A stretch of 64,000 bases of DNA, from positions 62,001-126,000 of the forward strand of contig MCFE01000085.1 of assembly GCA_002104905.1 (NCBI GenBank), in the 5' to 3' direction. Each line of letters starts with the position of its first letter. The first letter of the stretch is position 1. A model generated the notes under the pieces. The model worked only from the letters and a program-made list of their open reading frames with translations. It did not search any database and was not told where the DNA came from. Of this stretch, positions 46,081-55,544 are shown piece after piece. This DNA comes from Basidiobolus meristosporus CBS 931.73 (taxonomy: Eukaryota > Basidiobolomycota > Basidiobolomycetes > Basidiobolales > Basidiobolaceae). The position numbers and the translations under genes are program-made.

Positions 46081-46167
46081 AGATCCATGCAACTTCTCAG
46101 CAGAGGGAGAAATTCCAGTAATAGCAGCAGGTACATTGCAGAGAGTGACAGCTTTGGGCTTATAACC
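46081..46167 (-). pseudogene. Copia gag 5' end fragment
   Basis: Matches 45,650-45,731, i.e. the first ~25 codons of gag and the primer-binding-site tract GGGCTTATAACC. It lies between two LTRs of the same family. Confidence 0.6.
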
Positions 46168-46516
46168 TGTTGCAAGAGTCTTGGAGATGTTGGAAGCAAT
46201 TTGAGAGGACAAGTAGATTATGTGGTTTTCACTGAATGATTAATTGAATGTAAAAGTAGTATTTATACTTTTACATGGTCTTACCATAGCAAACATGTAA
46301 AATAGGTTTAGGAGGGTCCCAAGAGCATGTGTGCAAAGTTTAGGGCTGTTTGGACAACTTTGACAATTGTCATGTTCTGTGTACCTGGTATTTTGGTGAA
46401 AATATTCTAGGTAAATACCAACAAGGAATTTGGTCAGTATTCTCTTGGATTTGAAGGTAATGATCCAAGTGACCAAGTTAGGTGAATATTTAGCTGGAAT
46501 TACAGATTTTACAACA
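46168..46516 (-). repeat. LTR of copia A/B family (349 bp)
   Basis: TGTTGCAAGAGTCTTGG to TACAGATTTTACAACA. Its inner side is the gag fragment 46,081-46,167; its outer side is internal copia sequence of another copy, so it was inserted into that copy. Confidence 0.8.
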
Positions 46517-47517
46517 TTTACTTGGATAGAACCTTCTCTAACTGCATCAAGTGTCTAATTGGCATACATGAAAACCTTCTTAATTGGAACTTCTTGATAT
46601 TAGGTAAAGATCCTGTTTGGTGTGTAAAGTGGAGAGATACTCCAGAGTCAGTATACTGCATCTGAAAGTCCTAGCTTGCAGTCATATTTAGTGCAGATAT
46701 AAATAGTCTACCTTCAGTTATTGCAGCAATTCCATATTCAGGTCTTTTCAGCAAATTATCTCTCTTTTAAAGCACCTGTATGATGAGTGTCCTTTCCGTT
46801 TGCAATAGCTGCAAGAAAGGTGGCTGTTGCCCTTAAAGGGCTTTGAGTACCTTTGTTGTTGGCTATAATTGCTTATTTAGGCCTTTTCTTTGACCTTCTA
46901 ATTGGTGCTTGATTTTGTTAATTCTTCTTCAAGGAGGCTTCCATATGCATAATTCAAGGCCAAATATTCAGTTCTGAGCTCTAGAGTTGATACAAGGCCT
47001 GAAACTTGTCTGTCAGGCTATTCCAGATGGTAACTATCACATCTTCATTAGTAGTTAGTACACCCACTGATTCCATCTCATCTACTAATAGGGTGATTCT
47101 GTTAATTAGATGTTTTGTTTCTTCTCTTGGCAGCATCTTTGTGGTAAGGCATTTTTGTCAAAGATATATTCTCTTAGCAGCTGAACATGACTGGTAGGTG
47201 TCTTCTAATGCCTTTCAGGCATTCTTTGCTATTTTTCTGGTTAAGTATTGAATTAACAAATTGTCTTTAGCATTGAGGCAAGTGTAGTCAAAGGTGTTAT
47301 ATTCATTCTTCTGGTACTCTGAGGTTACCTTGCACCCATTGTTAGGAAGGCATTCTTCTCCCATAACAATATCCCAAAGGCCTCTTTGCTGCTGCAGCAC
47401 CTTCATCTTTACCTTCCATACCCGGTAGTTAGATCCATCTAACTTTTGAGCAGAGGGAGAAATTCCAGTAATAGTAGCAGGTACATTGCAGAGAGTGACA
47501 GCTTGGGGCTCAAAATC
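46517..47517 (-). pseudogene. Copia internal fragment (protease to gag start)
   Basis: Colinear with 44,728-45,731 of copia B. It has the protease-region end, the zinc-knuckle region, then gag (47,406-47,215: KVLQQQRGLWDIVMGEECLP) and a mutated primer-binding tract at 47,505-47,517. Stops throughout. Confidence 0.65.
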
Positions 47518-48505
47518 TGTTTTAAGAGTTTTGGAGATAATGGAAGTGGTTGGGAGAACATGTAGCCTATGTGGTTTTCACATAACAATATATTCAATGT
47601 ACAGTAGTATCTATACCTTCACATGGTCCTGGTAAAGTATACACAAGGAATATGCTTGGGAAGGTCTCTAGAATGTGTGTGTTGTATCCAAGAGAAAGTG
47701 TAATAAAACTCTTGAATGGTTTAACTGAACCAAAGGGACAATTAAGTGCAGAATCTTATATAGCTGGGTTGGCTATAAAGACAATGATATTTGTTTGCTA
47801 GGTAGGCTAGGCTTGGTGTTCTTTGGAGTGCTAGATATACTAGGCTTGGATAGAAACTAGAACTGAATTGTTGGATTCTTATTTTTGCTGAGACAGAATC
47901 TTAATTTTGTTGAGACACACACTAAACCAAAAGGCTCAGTAAACTTTATTTATACTTTTCTGATCAAGTTGAATTAGTAAGCGCCAAGGGACTGGATTGA
48001 TTGAAATCAATTTGGGTGTTCATAGGTGCATAAGATAAATGAAAATTACATCATCAATCAACTGATGTCTTGGCAACTGCACAGTGGTTGGATAGATCTC
48101 AGATGACTAATCACCTGGGAAGGCTTGGCAGATAGGTTGATAACGTAATGACCATTTGAAAATAGATCAGGTGTGATAGCTAAAAATAGATTGTGAGGTG
48201 GGATAAAATAAACTGTAACTGGGATTTGTTATGTTTGGGTTAGGGAAAATCAGTTAGGGTACTAGATTTTCAAATGGAGTAAAATTGGCTAAGTTTTCAA
48301 TGTTGATGCACAACAGTGTGTGCAAAGTCTGGGGCTGTTTGGACTACCTTGAGAAATTTCATGCTCTGGGCACATGATGTTTGTGTGGTAATATTCTAAG
48401 TAAATCCCAACAAGCAATATGCTCAGAACTCTCTCAGATTTGTAAGTAACAATCCAAGAGAATAAGTTTGGTTAGTATTTAGATGTAATCACAATATTTG
48501 CAACA
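47518..48505 (-). repeat. LTR of copia A/B family, split by a solo LTR
   Basis: Left piece 47,518-47,679 (TGTTTTAAGAGTTTTGG...) and right piece 48,316-48,505 (...GCAAAGTCTGGGGCTGTTTGG to ATATTTGCAACA) together make one LTR of about 350 bp. The join is exact if the solo LTR and one copy of GTGTG are removed. Confidence 0.75.
47680..48315 (-). repeat. Solo LTR of gypsy-L family (636 bp)
   Basis: TGTTGTATCCAAGAG to GATGCACAACA with GTGTG on both sides (47,675-47,679 and 48,316-48,320). Similar to the LTRs at 22,025-22,693 and 25,008-25,674. Confidence 0.85.
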
Positions 48506-49105
48506 CTGTTGGCAGCTTAAGATGACTAATAGGGGTTCTCTATTCCTTCCAAACATTCCTTGCCATTTTGGCTCATGAGTATTGAATAAGCAGTCCCTAT
48601 GAAAATCCCAAACTTGGAGCTCACCTGATTTTCAGCCAGTATTCAGCTAGTATTCAAATGGTATTTTGCTGGCATTCTGTTGGTGTGTTTCCTTCAAATT
48701 TTGAGTTGCAATATTTGATGGGAGTAGGGAGCAGCTGATCTTCAAATCTAGTATGAATGCTAGATGGCCTAATCTCCTGCTGGTAGGTATGTCTGCTTAT
48801 CTGCCCTACAGTCAGTACCTGAGATGTTGACAGTTGTGATTTTTGAAAACTTGGACTTCAGTTGATATTATGTTGATATATTGCAGCCTTGTCTTAATTT
48901 TTTTCTTTGGGTAGTTGGTGCTTGAAACACATAAGCAGTTAAAGGCCTATTGTTCTTTCTTCTGATACTTTCAAGCTCCTTCTCCTACACCTTTACAAGG
49001 GCATTCTCCTCCTGTGAAAATATCCCAAAGGCTTCTTTCCTGCAGCATTGTCTTCAACTTCACATTCCAGACTTAGTAGTCAGATCCATCCAGCTGTTTG
49101 TTGTA
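48506..49105 (-). pseudogene. Outermost copia gag remnant
   Basis: Diverged gag sequence: TTCCTTGCCATTTTGGCTC, ATCCCAAAGGCTTCTTTC, and CAGATCCATCCAGCTG at the far end, i.e. GLWDIF and KLDGSD-like. It is split by MITE m3. This is the last clear repeat before the gene half. Confidence 0.55.
48595..48912. mobile_element. MITE m3 in a copia gag remnant
   Basis: About 318 bp, CCCTATGAAAATCCC to TTTTTTCTTTGGGT, in inverted orientation relative to m1. AGT flanks both sides (48,592-48,594 and 48,913-48,915). Removing the insert restores gag-like sequence (AAGCAGTTGGTGCTT). Confidence 0.7.
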
Positions 49106-50646
49106 ACTATTTAGTTTACAACTGAACCATTCATATAACAAACAAATCTACCTGGCTTATTTCTAAGCTGTGAATTACATACCCAATATTTAGTTTGTCA
49201 GATTCTAGCTAATTCCTAGAATTAGTGATGGTCTGAAAGTAATCAATATGTTCAAACTTGTCCAAAGGCCACCAAACTATGCACACAGCTTCCTGGGACC
49301 CTCCTCACTGCACTCTCATCATCACAAAGTTCACCAAAAAGTATGAGTACTTTGTTTGAACTCAGTCAAACAACAAGTAAACATCACGCAGTTCTAGTTC
49401 TCCAGATCACTTGCAACACTCGCTAGATTCTTGTAACCAAGTTCAAATAATTTGCTTGGTACCATCTCAGTGGGATAGAATATATTAGGGCCAGTCTTGA
49501 TGTACCATAGTAAGGGTAGCATGAAGTTGTATTCCAATATCCGCTGGCAGGCACTAGATGCAACCAAACTGAATATATAGATAATACGGACTAAAAATAC
49601 ATGTACAAGTAGCTACGAGTTTGGGGTTAACCAACCACCACGTGCGAATTACCGCCTTCAGAATTGGCAAATACCTCCCGCAGAACATTTGCCACTTGAC
49701 TCGCTCATCCTGATTCATGAGAGCATATTTCAGCAATATTACCATGGAAACAGCTACTACTTTGGCCAAGACTATTGGAAAATCCGGATTATGCATGATC
49801 CCTTACGATGCGGGTCGCAGGAAGGAAGTGACAAAGAGCAACCCTTAGTGGGCATCTTGAGTCAGCGGGGATGAATATTACATCACAAAGGATCGCGATG
49901 GAATTCCATATTGGACCGGGCGCAAGATCGTCAGGCAATTTCCAATTCCCACCAGGATCGGGGCAACGTCCCATCTACCTTCTCTGTAGTCTGTTCCGGG
50001 ATTTCCGCTTTCTCCAGCCCCTACTCAGCCCGGTCACTTCTCCACCCGACTCTTTCCATTGTTTGACGGGTCATCTCAGACCTTCTTGGCTGTGATGCGC
50101 TAACTCGCGAGTCATTTTGAAACCAGTTCCCATGGAGGCTACTGATTCGAGGATGCAGCATTGATGCGGCCCAAGTTGGGAAGACGCTCTTTCATGGGCT
50201 TCTTATCAGTGAGATACGGGCAAAACCTGACGAATGCATGATTATGCTGGCAGCTTGGAATTATCCGAACCCACCACCCTGCCCCTACACTGCACCCGCG
50301 CCGTATCTGATCGTAATTAAGCCTATTTGGCTTGAAGCACTACTCCGCAAATTTGAGCGCATGTGACGGGCTCCCAATCATCGCCCACCGTGTCACGGTT
50401 ACTGACATGTTGGTGCGACGGGGGGTTTATCCGCGATGCCAATGCCGATGCCCATACGATGGGTGGGTGTGGGGTTTATTTGGATTACCTAAGATTTAGC
50501 TAATTCATAGTGGGTTGGGTTCGTTAGCGAGGAACGGAGATTAGGGCGCAAGCACCGTGGATTAAGTCAGCGGGAAGTCAAAAATAAGGGTAGGGGTCCT
50601 CCCTCACCGGGTTTTTACATGTGTCAGAGATGGGGACTGACGCGAG
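49106..50646. other. Border and intergenic stretch upstream of the genes
   Basis: From 49,106 to about 49,400 the sequence is still A+T-rich and CG-poor with no assignable element. From about 49,540 it is CG-containing single-copy-looking DNA with no convincing ORF. Short open frames at 49,554-50,095 overlap on both strands and show no recognisable protein. The stretch includes the 3' flank of the kinase gene. Confidence 0.5.
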
Positions 50647-52024
50647 CTAGTAGTAGTAATCGCATTCGTACGACTCGTAATATGAGTCACATGAACCGGT
50701 GGATGGATTAGACATACGTCGGTTATACTCGATGATGCGAAGACGTTCCGTGTACTTCTCGTATTCGGTGTCTTGGAACTCCTCCTCTGAAGCGACCATG
50801 AATGGATGTCGCAACGTTTCACTAGCATCCGGACGCTTCTCTGGGTCGGTACTTAGCATGGATTTCAGGAGATCTGCGGCGTGGTAGATGATTTCCGGGT
50901 ACAACTTCAGGTCACGATCCAGGAGAAGCTCCTCAAGCGAGTTGCATATCATCTCGGTGGTGGCGGCCCTGACCATGCTGCTGCCCAGGTAATTTAGTTG
51001 GCAGTCGGGCAAGTACCCTTCGATCATCTCTCCGAGCAGAATCCCTGCGCTGTAAATGTCCGGCTTCGTTCCACGGGCATTTCCTTGGTACACTTCGGGA
51101 GCGATGTACCCTGGGGTGCCGCATGCCGTGTGCGGTTGACTGGAGCAACGACTACACAGCCCAAAGTCGATCACCACCAGGTGGCCCTCCTGGTCCACCA
51201 TAAGGTTGGCAGGAGTCAGATCCATGTGCACTATCCCATCCTTGTGTAAGCCTTCAAGTGCCTGTGGATCGCAATGTCAACGAATAAAGTCAACTCTCCC
51301 AAGTTGTTGAATGGTAGTTACCTCAAGTAAATCCCGAATCAGACACTGTACATCGAGCAAGTTGCGCTTCTCGATGGTCAGGTCTTTTAGCTTGGGAAGC
51401 ACGATGACAATCTGGCCTTGGTCGTCGAGGTAGCTGTCTTCCAAACGAATCACATGGGGGATGTGGCTCACTTGTCTGAGCACCTCGATCTCCTTCTCCG
51501 CCAACTTACGGGAAGGAACCGTTTTGAAGGCGACCGGAGCGCAATCCGACAATCGCACACCAAACTCGATTAAGGATAGCTCGGTCTATTCAAGAATGGG
51601 CCATCTAAGTACCGCGAAACAAACGACTCGCGTGCTCGAGGTGACTTACCGTGAGTTTCTTGAGCTTGTCATTCACCAGGTACTTCTTCTGGCCTCGGCA
51701 AGGGTATCGCTCGCACGGAGCCTTGTAGACGTAGTCGCCGCACCCTTTAGCGCAGGTGTTTGTGCACTTGATTTCCTCTTGACTTCGAGTGACCGGAGAG
51801 GTGGGGATGTTGGTGGAGACGGAACGCGAGTGTGTGAATCGATGTCGGAGGTTGTTGAGGAACCTTCGGGGGACGCATGAGGGGGAGAGGTGTAGGTAGT
51901 CGTAGCTGTGGTGGCTCACAGTGAATTCGTCGTCAGAGGAGGACTTGGAGCGGCATAGTGGCGGCCTCTCTAAACCTTTCATTCCATGGAAGGAAGGCAG
52001 ATGTATGGACAAGTGGCGTAGCAT
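50647..52024 (-). CDS. Divergent protein kinase with Cys-rich N-terminal region (CDC7-like?)
   Basis: Three exons, 52,024-51,650, 51,585-51,322 and 51,261-50,647; introns of 64 and 60 bp with GTAAGT/GTAACT and TAG/CAG ends; 417 residues. The N-terminal ~125 residues hold a Cys cluster (CTNTCAKGC...PCERYPC, about 91-111). The kinase domain has VAFK (K146), EIEVL (E157 or E159), HMDLTPANLM for the catalytic loop (D227, N232), IDFG (D245) and CGTPGYIAPE (E269). HRD is HMD, the lysine of the usual KPxN is T, and no glycine-rich loop is visible. VLP in the hinge and the DIYSAGILL segment recall CDC7-type kinases, but assignment below Ser/Thr kinase is tentative. Key acidic residues are present, so activity is possible. 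It ends in a Tyr-rich tail (ESYECDYYY). Confidence 0.85.
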
Positions 52025-52702
52025 TGGGTCGTCTATGAAATGAATTTATTTTTGAAGCTAGATTGCTGTGGGACTGGTGATCGGATAGATTTCGTTTGAG
52101 ATCCAGCAATGAGGCAGTAATTCCAAATAACAAGGAGTGTGTGTGGGTTGTTTGCTCTGCCGAGAAGGACAAGCAAGTTACGGTCTGATAGGATAAATTA
52201 GGAATATAAATGTAAGATAAGCTCAAGAAGCATGTGAAAACTAGGAGGACTGGCTGTCGAGTCGATTCAGGGGAGAGAAGTATATCAATTGTGGGCTTCT
52301 TCCTCAAAATCCCTCAACGTCATGTAAGTCGGTTGGTGACCGTAACAAATGTCTGAAACACCTCGACGACAAAGGCTGCTCTTATATAAATAATAGGGCT
52401 GGCATAATGTAGATACTGGCGAATGCAGCGCTTCTAATTGGAGCTCAACCGAAAATGATGGAAAATGTTGATCATTGAGCAGGAGAGGACTTGAGTGCTG
52501 TTTGTTAATGTGCACACTCATATGAAGGCAATATAAATGGCCTGATAAGGTCTTGGATAATGGGTGGTGTATGAATCTCCTGCATGCTGAATTAGCAGCG
52601 ACTAAAATGTCTCAGATCCAAACAACTTCCATAATTTGACCAAGCATAGTGTTGGAAAAGGGTCTGGAATCGAATGCAATATCACAGCCACTCAGACTGC
52701 AA

Positions 52703-53161
52703 TCATGCCAGATTTAATATCCTAATTTTAATATCCAAGTTTAATATCCCAAATGGTTTTCCATCGCTCAGAATGAGGTCAATCTCGGTGAATCCCAGCT
52801 TGGCGTGTGACTGGCGGATAGTAAAGTCACCTGTGTTGCAGTGCATCCCCAATGGATTGGGGCCAGGAAATTCTCCTCCGCACGATAAGATCACACACAT
52901 GTCTCCAAGGAATATTGCTGAGTTCATATGAAATAGATCAACCATCGATAAGGCCCCGTCAAATCGATGCCTGAATGTGCACGAAGCGGTCTCTTCTGAT
53001 AGCGATGAAACATATTGTTTAAGCGGAAGACAACCACAAGCCAGAATTCCATGATTATCCCTAGTCTGGTGCATTAGCCTCCATGTGATACCATCTTTCT
53101 TCGCGAGGTTGGCTCCATGCCCAACTGGGATGCTTTCTATCACGCTTACAGATGGCCACAA
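52703..53161 (-). CDS. Hypothetical ORF, 152 aa, doubtful
   Basis: Reads from ATG at 53,161 with moderately mixed composition (GKDGITWR-like start, FRHRFDGALSMVDLF, then GEFPGPNPLGMH) and no recognised domain. No intron signals that would extend it were found. The last residues (NLDIKIRILNL) come from a short run of TTTAATATCC repeats, which argues against a conserved C-terminus. It could be an exon of an unrecognised gene or chance. Confidence 0.25.
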   Translation of the reverse strand: MWPSVSVIESIPVGHGANLAKKDGITWRLMHQTRDNHGILACGCLPLKQYVSSLSEETASCTFRHRFDGALSMVDLFHMNSAIFLGDMCVILSCGGEFPGPNPLGMHCNTGDFTIRQSHAKLGFTEIDLILSDGKPFGILNLDIKIRILNLA

Positions 53162-53588
53162 GGCTGGCTAGCACGTGGAGCGTTTGAAGCAGTCCTGGAT
53201 GACCTAACATGATGAGGATAGGCATACTCCCGATCATTACTCAAAAATACCGAGCCCAATTATGTAAGAAGGTACATGAGGTCCTCGGAGCAAATAATAG
53301 AGAGTGACGAGGTAAACGCGTCAACTCATTGGCGTAAGATAGAGTAAACATCATTAAATTTAGCTCCAAACATTCGTTTCACGCCCGACGCTAGTGAAAC
53401 ATCACTACAAGAATGACTACGTAATCTGATGAAGATTTGTCCGCGTCTTTAGCTCAGGCCAGTCAAGAAATAGCATGCATGTGATGGATATTCGCACTTG
53501 GATGATTTTAAACTTGGACCGCATGTGATGAAACTCCGTACTTGAATTAAGCAGACTGGCTAACTTTGTGCTTAACATAATCTCACGA

Positions 53589-53601
53589 TTTAGGGTTAGG
53601 G
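53589..53601 (+). repeat. Short interstitial telomere-like tract
   Basis: TTTAGGGTTAGGG, two TTAGGG units, within unique intergenic DNA. Confidence 0.7.
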
Positions 53602-54223
53602 CTGTGTATGCCAGGGTCAAGAAAATCTAGACTAGCCCGTTTAGATCACCAAACAGGCTGTCCAATGGTAGCACTTCAAGGAATTCTAAGCACAAAGCGC
53701 TATTCCAAACTCAACGTTTCCTACAACCCTACTGGCTGCTGCCGATTGGACTGTCGAATTGCAAACATTTCAACGATATCTCCTCATCAAGGGTTCTTGT
53801 GATTGGCTTCATGTTGGCTTGCCAAATCGCAGATCCATGGTTAAGTTCATGTTTTAGAAGATAGCAAATTAATCATTACTACTGCTTCATATTGGCTCCA
53901 GCCAGGAATGTGTGTGCTCTTGTCCTACGCTTCGACTCCATAGTGCTTGCATTCATCTTAATCAGATCGATGAATCCCTAGGTGATACACCCTGGAATGG
54001 ATTGAACCGGTCAAATAAAAAAGATTCCTGTCCGCTGTGGACTCGGCTAAGGATTTTGGTTCCGTATTTTAGTCTGGACTGTTACATTACTGCTAAACGG
54101 TGCCGAATTGGTCTTGCGAAACTTTGAGGTGTCCTTGGTTGCCAAACAACTCAATACTAACCCTTCTATCTTATTCCTACCTCCCCTTAGCAAATCCCCT
54201 CCCCACTCTTCCCAGTGACCAAA

Positions 54224-55161
54224 ATGTCGCAATTCACTCCATACGACTTTTTAGCCGCTCTGAACAACGGAACAGAGAATTCCCCCGATCTTGGAGCCAA
54301 AGATATCAAAGAGGAATTAGATTTGTGGAGTAGTGCTCAATTCACTTTTGATACCAACTCCTTTCAAAGTAACCTGATGAACCAGAACACTTTCGATTCC
54401 TTTAACTTGATGAACATGCAAACCCCTGGTATGTTGACCAGTTTCCAACCATCTATTCGTTCCTCGATGCCCGCCAACTTCATATCCACTACAAATAAAC
54501 CCGGTTCACTAACCGATACCTCCTTCTATCAGCAGGTACTCCCAATCTGAGCCAAGCTGCTCTTTCACCTATGTTCAATTTCTTTGGGGACAACACCGGT
54601 GGAGGCTTTTCGAGTTTGATGTCGCCCCATCCTTCTTTCCCCGTTTCCACCCTAAACGCTCCAGTCGAACAGCAAGTTCAGCAGCCCCTTATCCCAAACA
54701 ACTCTTTCACCCCTATTATCGCGGATATTTCCCCTACAACACCAGCTGTTGCACCAGTCACTAGTACCCCTACCTCGACGGCCACTACTCCTAAGATTGG
54801 TACCATCAGTCGTAAGAGCAGCATCAAGGCTCCCAACAAGATCAGCAGCTCTGAGAACGTAGAGGAGGAGTCCGCATACGATAAGGCTGCTGCCGAAGAA
54901 GACAAGCGTAGACGAAATACTGCTGCTTCCGCTCGCTTCAGAATTAAGAAGAAGTTGAGGGAGCAAACTCTAGAAAAGACAGCAAAAGAAATGACGGCCA
55001 AGGCAGAAATCATGGAAGGAAAGGTGAAGGAGTTGGAGATGGAGATCAAGTGGCTGCGTGGCCTTCTCCTGGAAAAAAATCCATCTCTGCTGGAACACCC
55101 ACCTAGCTTCAAGAAGCAAAAAATCGAGAAACCGTCGGAGGATGTGAAATCCTCTGCTTGA
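54224..55161 (+). CDS. bZIP transcription factor, CYS3/MetR-like
   Basis: Two exons, 54,224-54,428 and 54,533-55,161; 277 residues. The 104-bp intron has a perfect GTATGT donor, a CACTAAC branch site and TATCAG acceptor; removing it restores one frame. The N-terminus is acidic and Asn/Ser-rich; a Pro/Thr-rich linker follows. Near 192-212 is the basic region DKRRRNTAASARFRIKKKLR with the invariant N-x7-R. The leucine zipper (about 213-251) runs through LEKTAKEMTAK, then VKELEMEIKWLRGLLLEK. That basic region is characteristic of the fungal CYS3/MetR/Zip1 group, which activates sulfur-assimilation genes or stress genes. It should act in the nucleus as a dimer. The exact target set is inferred from family only. 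Start chosen at the first ATG after a pyrimidine-rich leader (ACCAAAATG). Confidence 0.95.
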
Positions 55162-55544
55162 TCCATCTCCAAGATCCCGTATAACATGAAAGAACATTTT
55201 TTACCAAACAGACCTTTTTATCCTTCACTACCTTTGCGATGTCTGACATTTTATACGAACGATGGATGTTTTCTTGGTTAGATTGGCTACACCACCCATT
55301 CCATTTGGTTTTGGTAGAGTCAATAAAAATGTGCTTTTCGTCCGAGTTGATGTAGTGCTCTGCGCTATTGTGATGGTTAACTTATGTGGGATGATTAGCC
55401 ATGTATGTTGATTATAGATATGTCGAGTTGCAATTGTATATTCCTCAGATAAGCCACATTATGCGCCAGTTGGCCGATTTTTGTTATCAACCATCCTGGT
55501 GATTTATTTCCTGCTTTCGTATTTACCAGCAAGAAGACCCACAG
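55162..55544. other. Intergenic, bZIP to farnesyltransferase
   Basis: About 380 bp holding the 3' end of the bZIP transcript (AATAAAAATG at 55,321-55,330 is a polyadenylation-type signal) and the farnesyltransferase promoter. No gene seen. Confidence 0.5.

Larger units (their letters stand above)
52025..54223. other. Intergenic stretch between kinase and bZIP gene
   Basis: About 2.2 kb between divergently oriented genes, presumably holding both promoters. No confident gene. One minus-strand ORF (52,703-53,161) is listed separately. A telomere-like tract lies at 53,589-53,601. The ~100 bp before the bZIP start are C/T-rich (CCTACCTCCCC, CCCCTCCCC), common in fungal promoters. Confidence 0.5.

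Noticed and set aside
1-49400. CRISPR-like or satellite arrays
   Set aside because: Repeats are dispersed transposon copies with unequal spacing, not regular arrays.
49554-50095. Overlapping short ORFs on both strands as a gene before the kinase
   Set aside because: No domain, no splice-site pattern that joins them, and similar lengths on both strands, as expected by chance.
54652-55197. Long minus-strand ORFs over the bZIP gene
   Set aside because: They are shadows; the plus-strand frame has the bZIP signature and a good intron.
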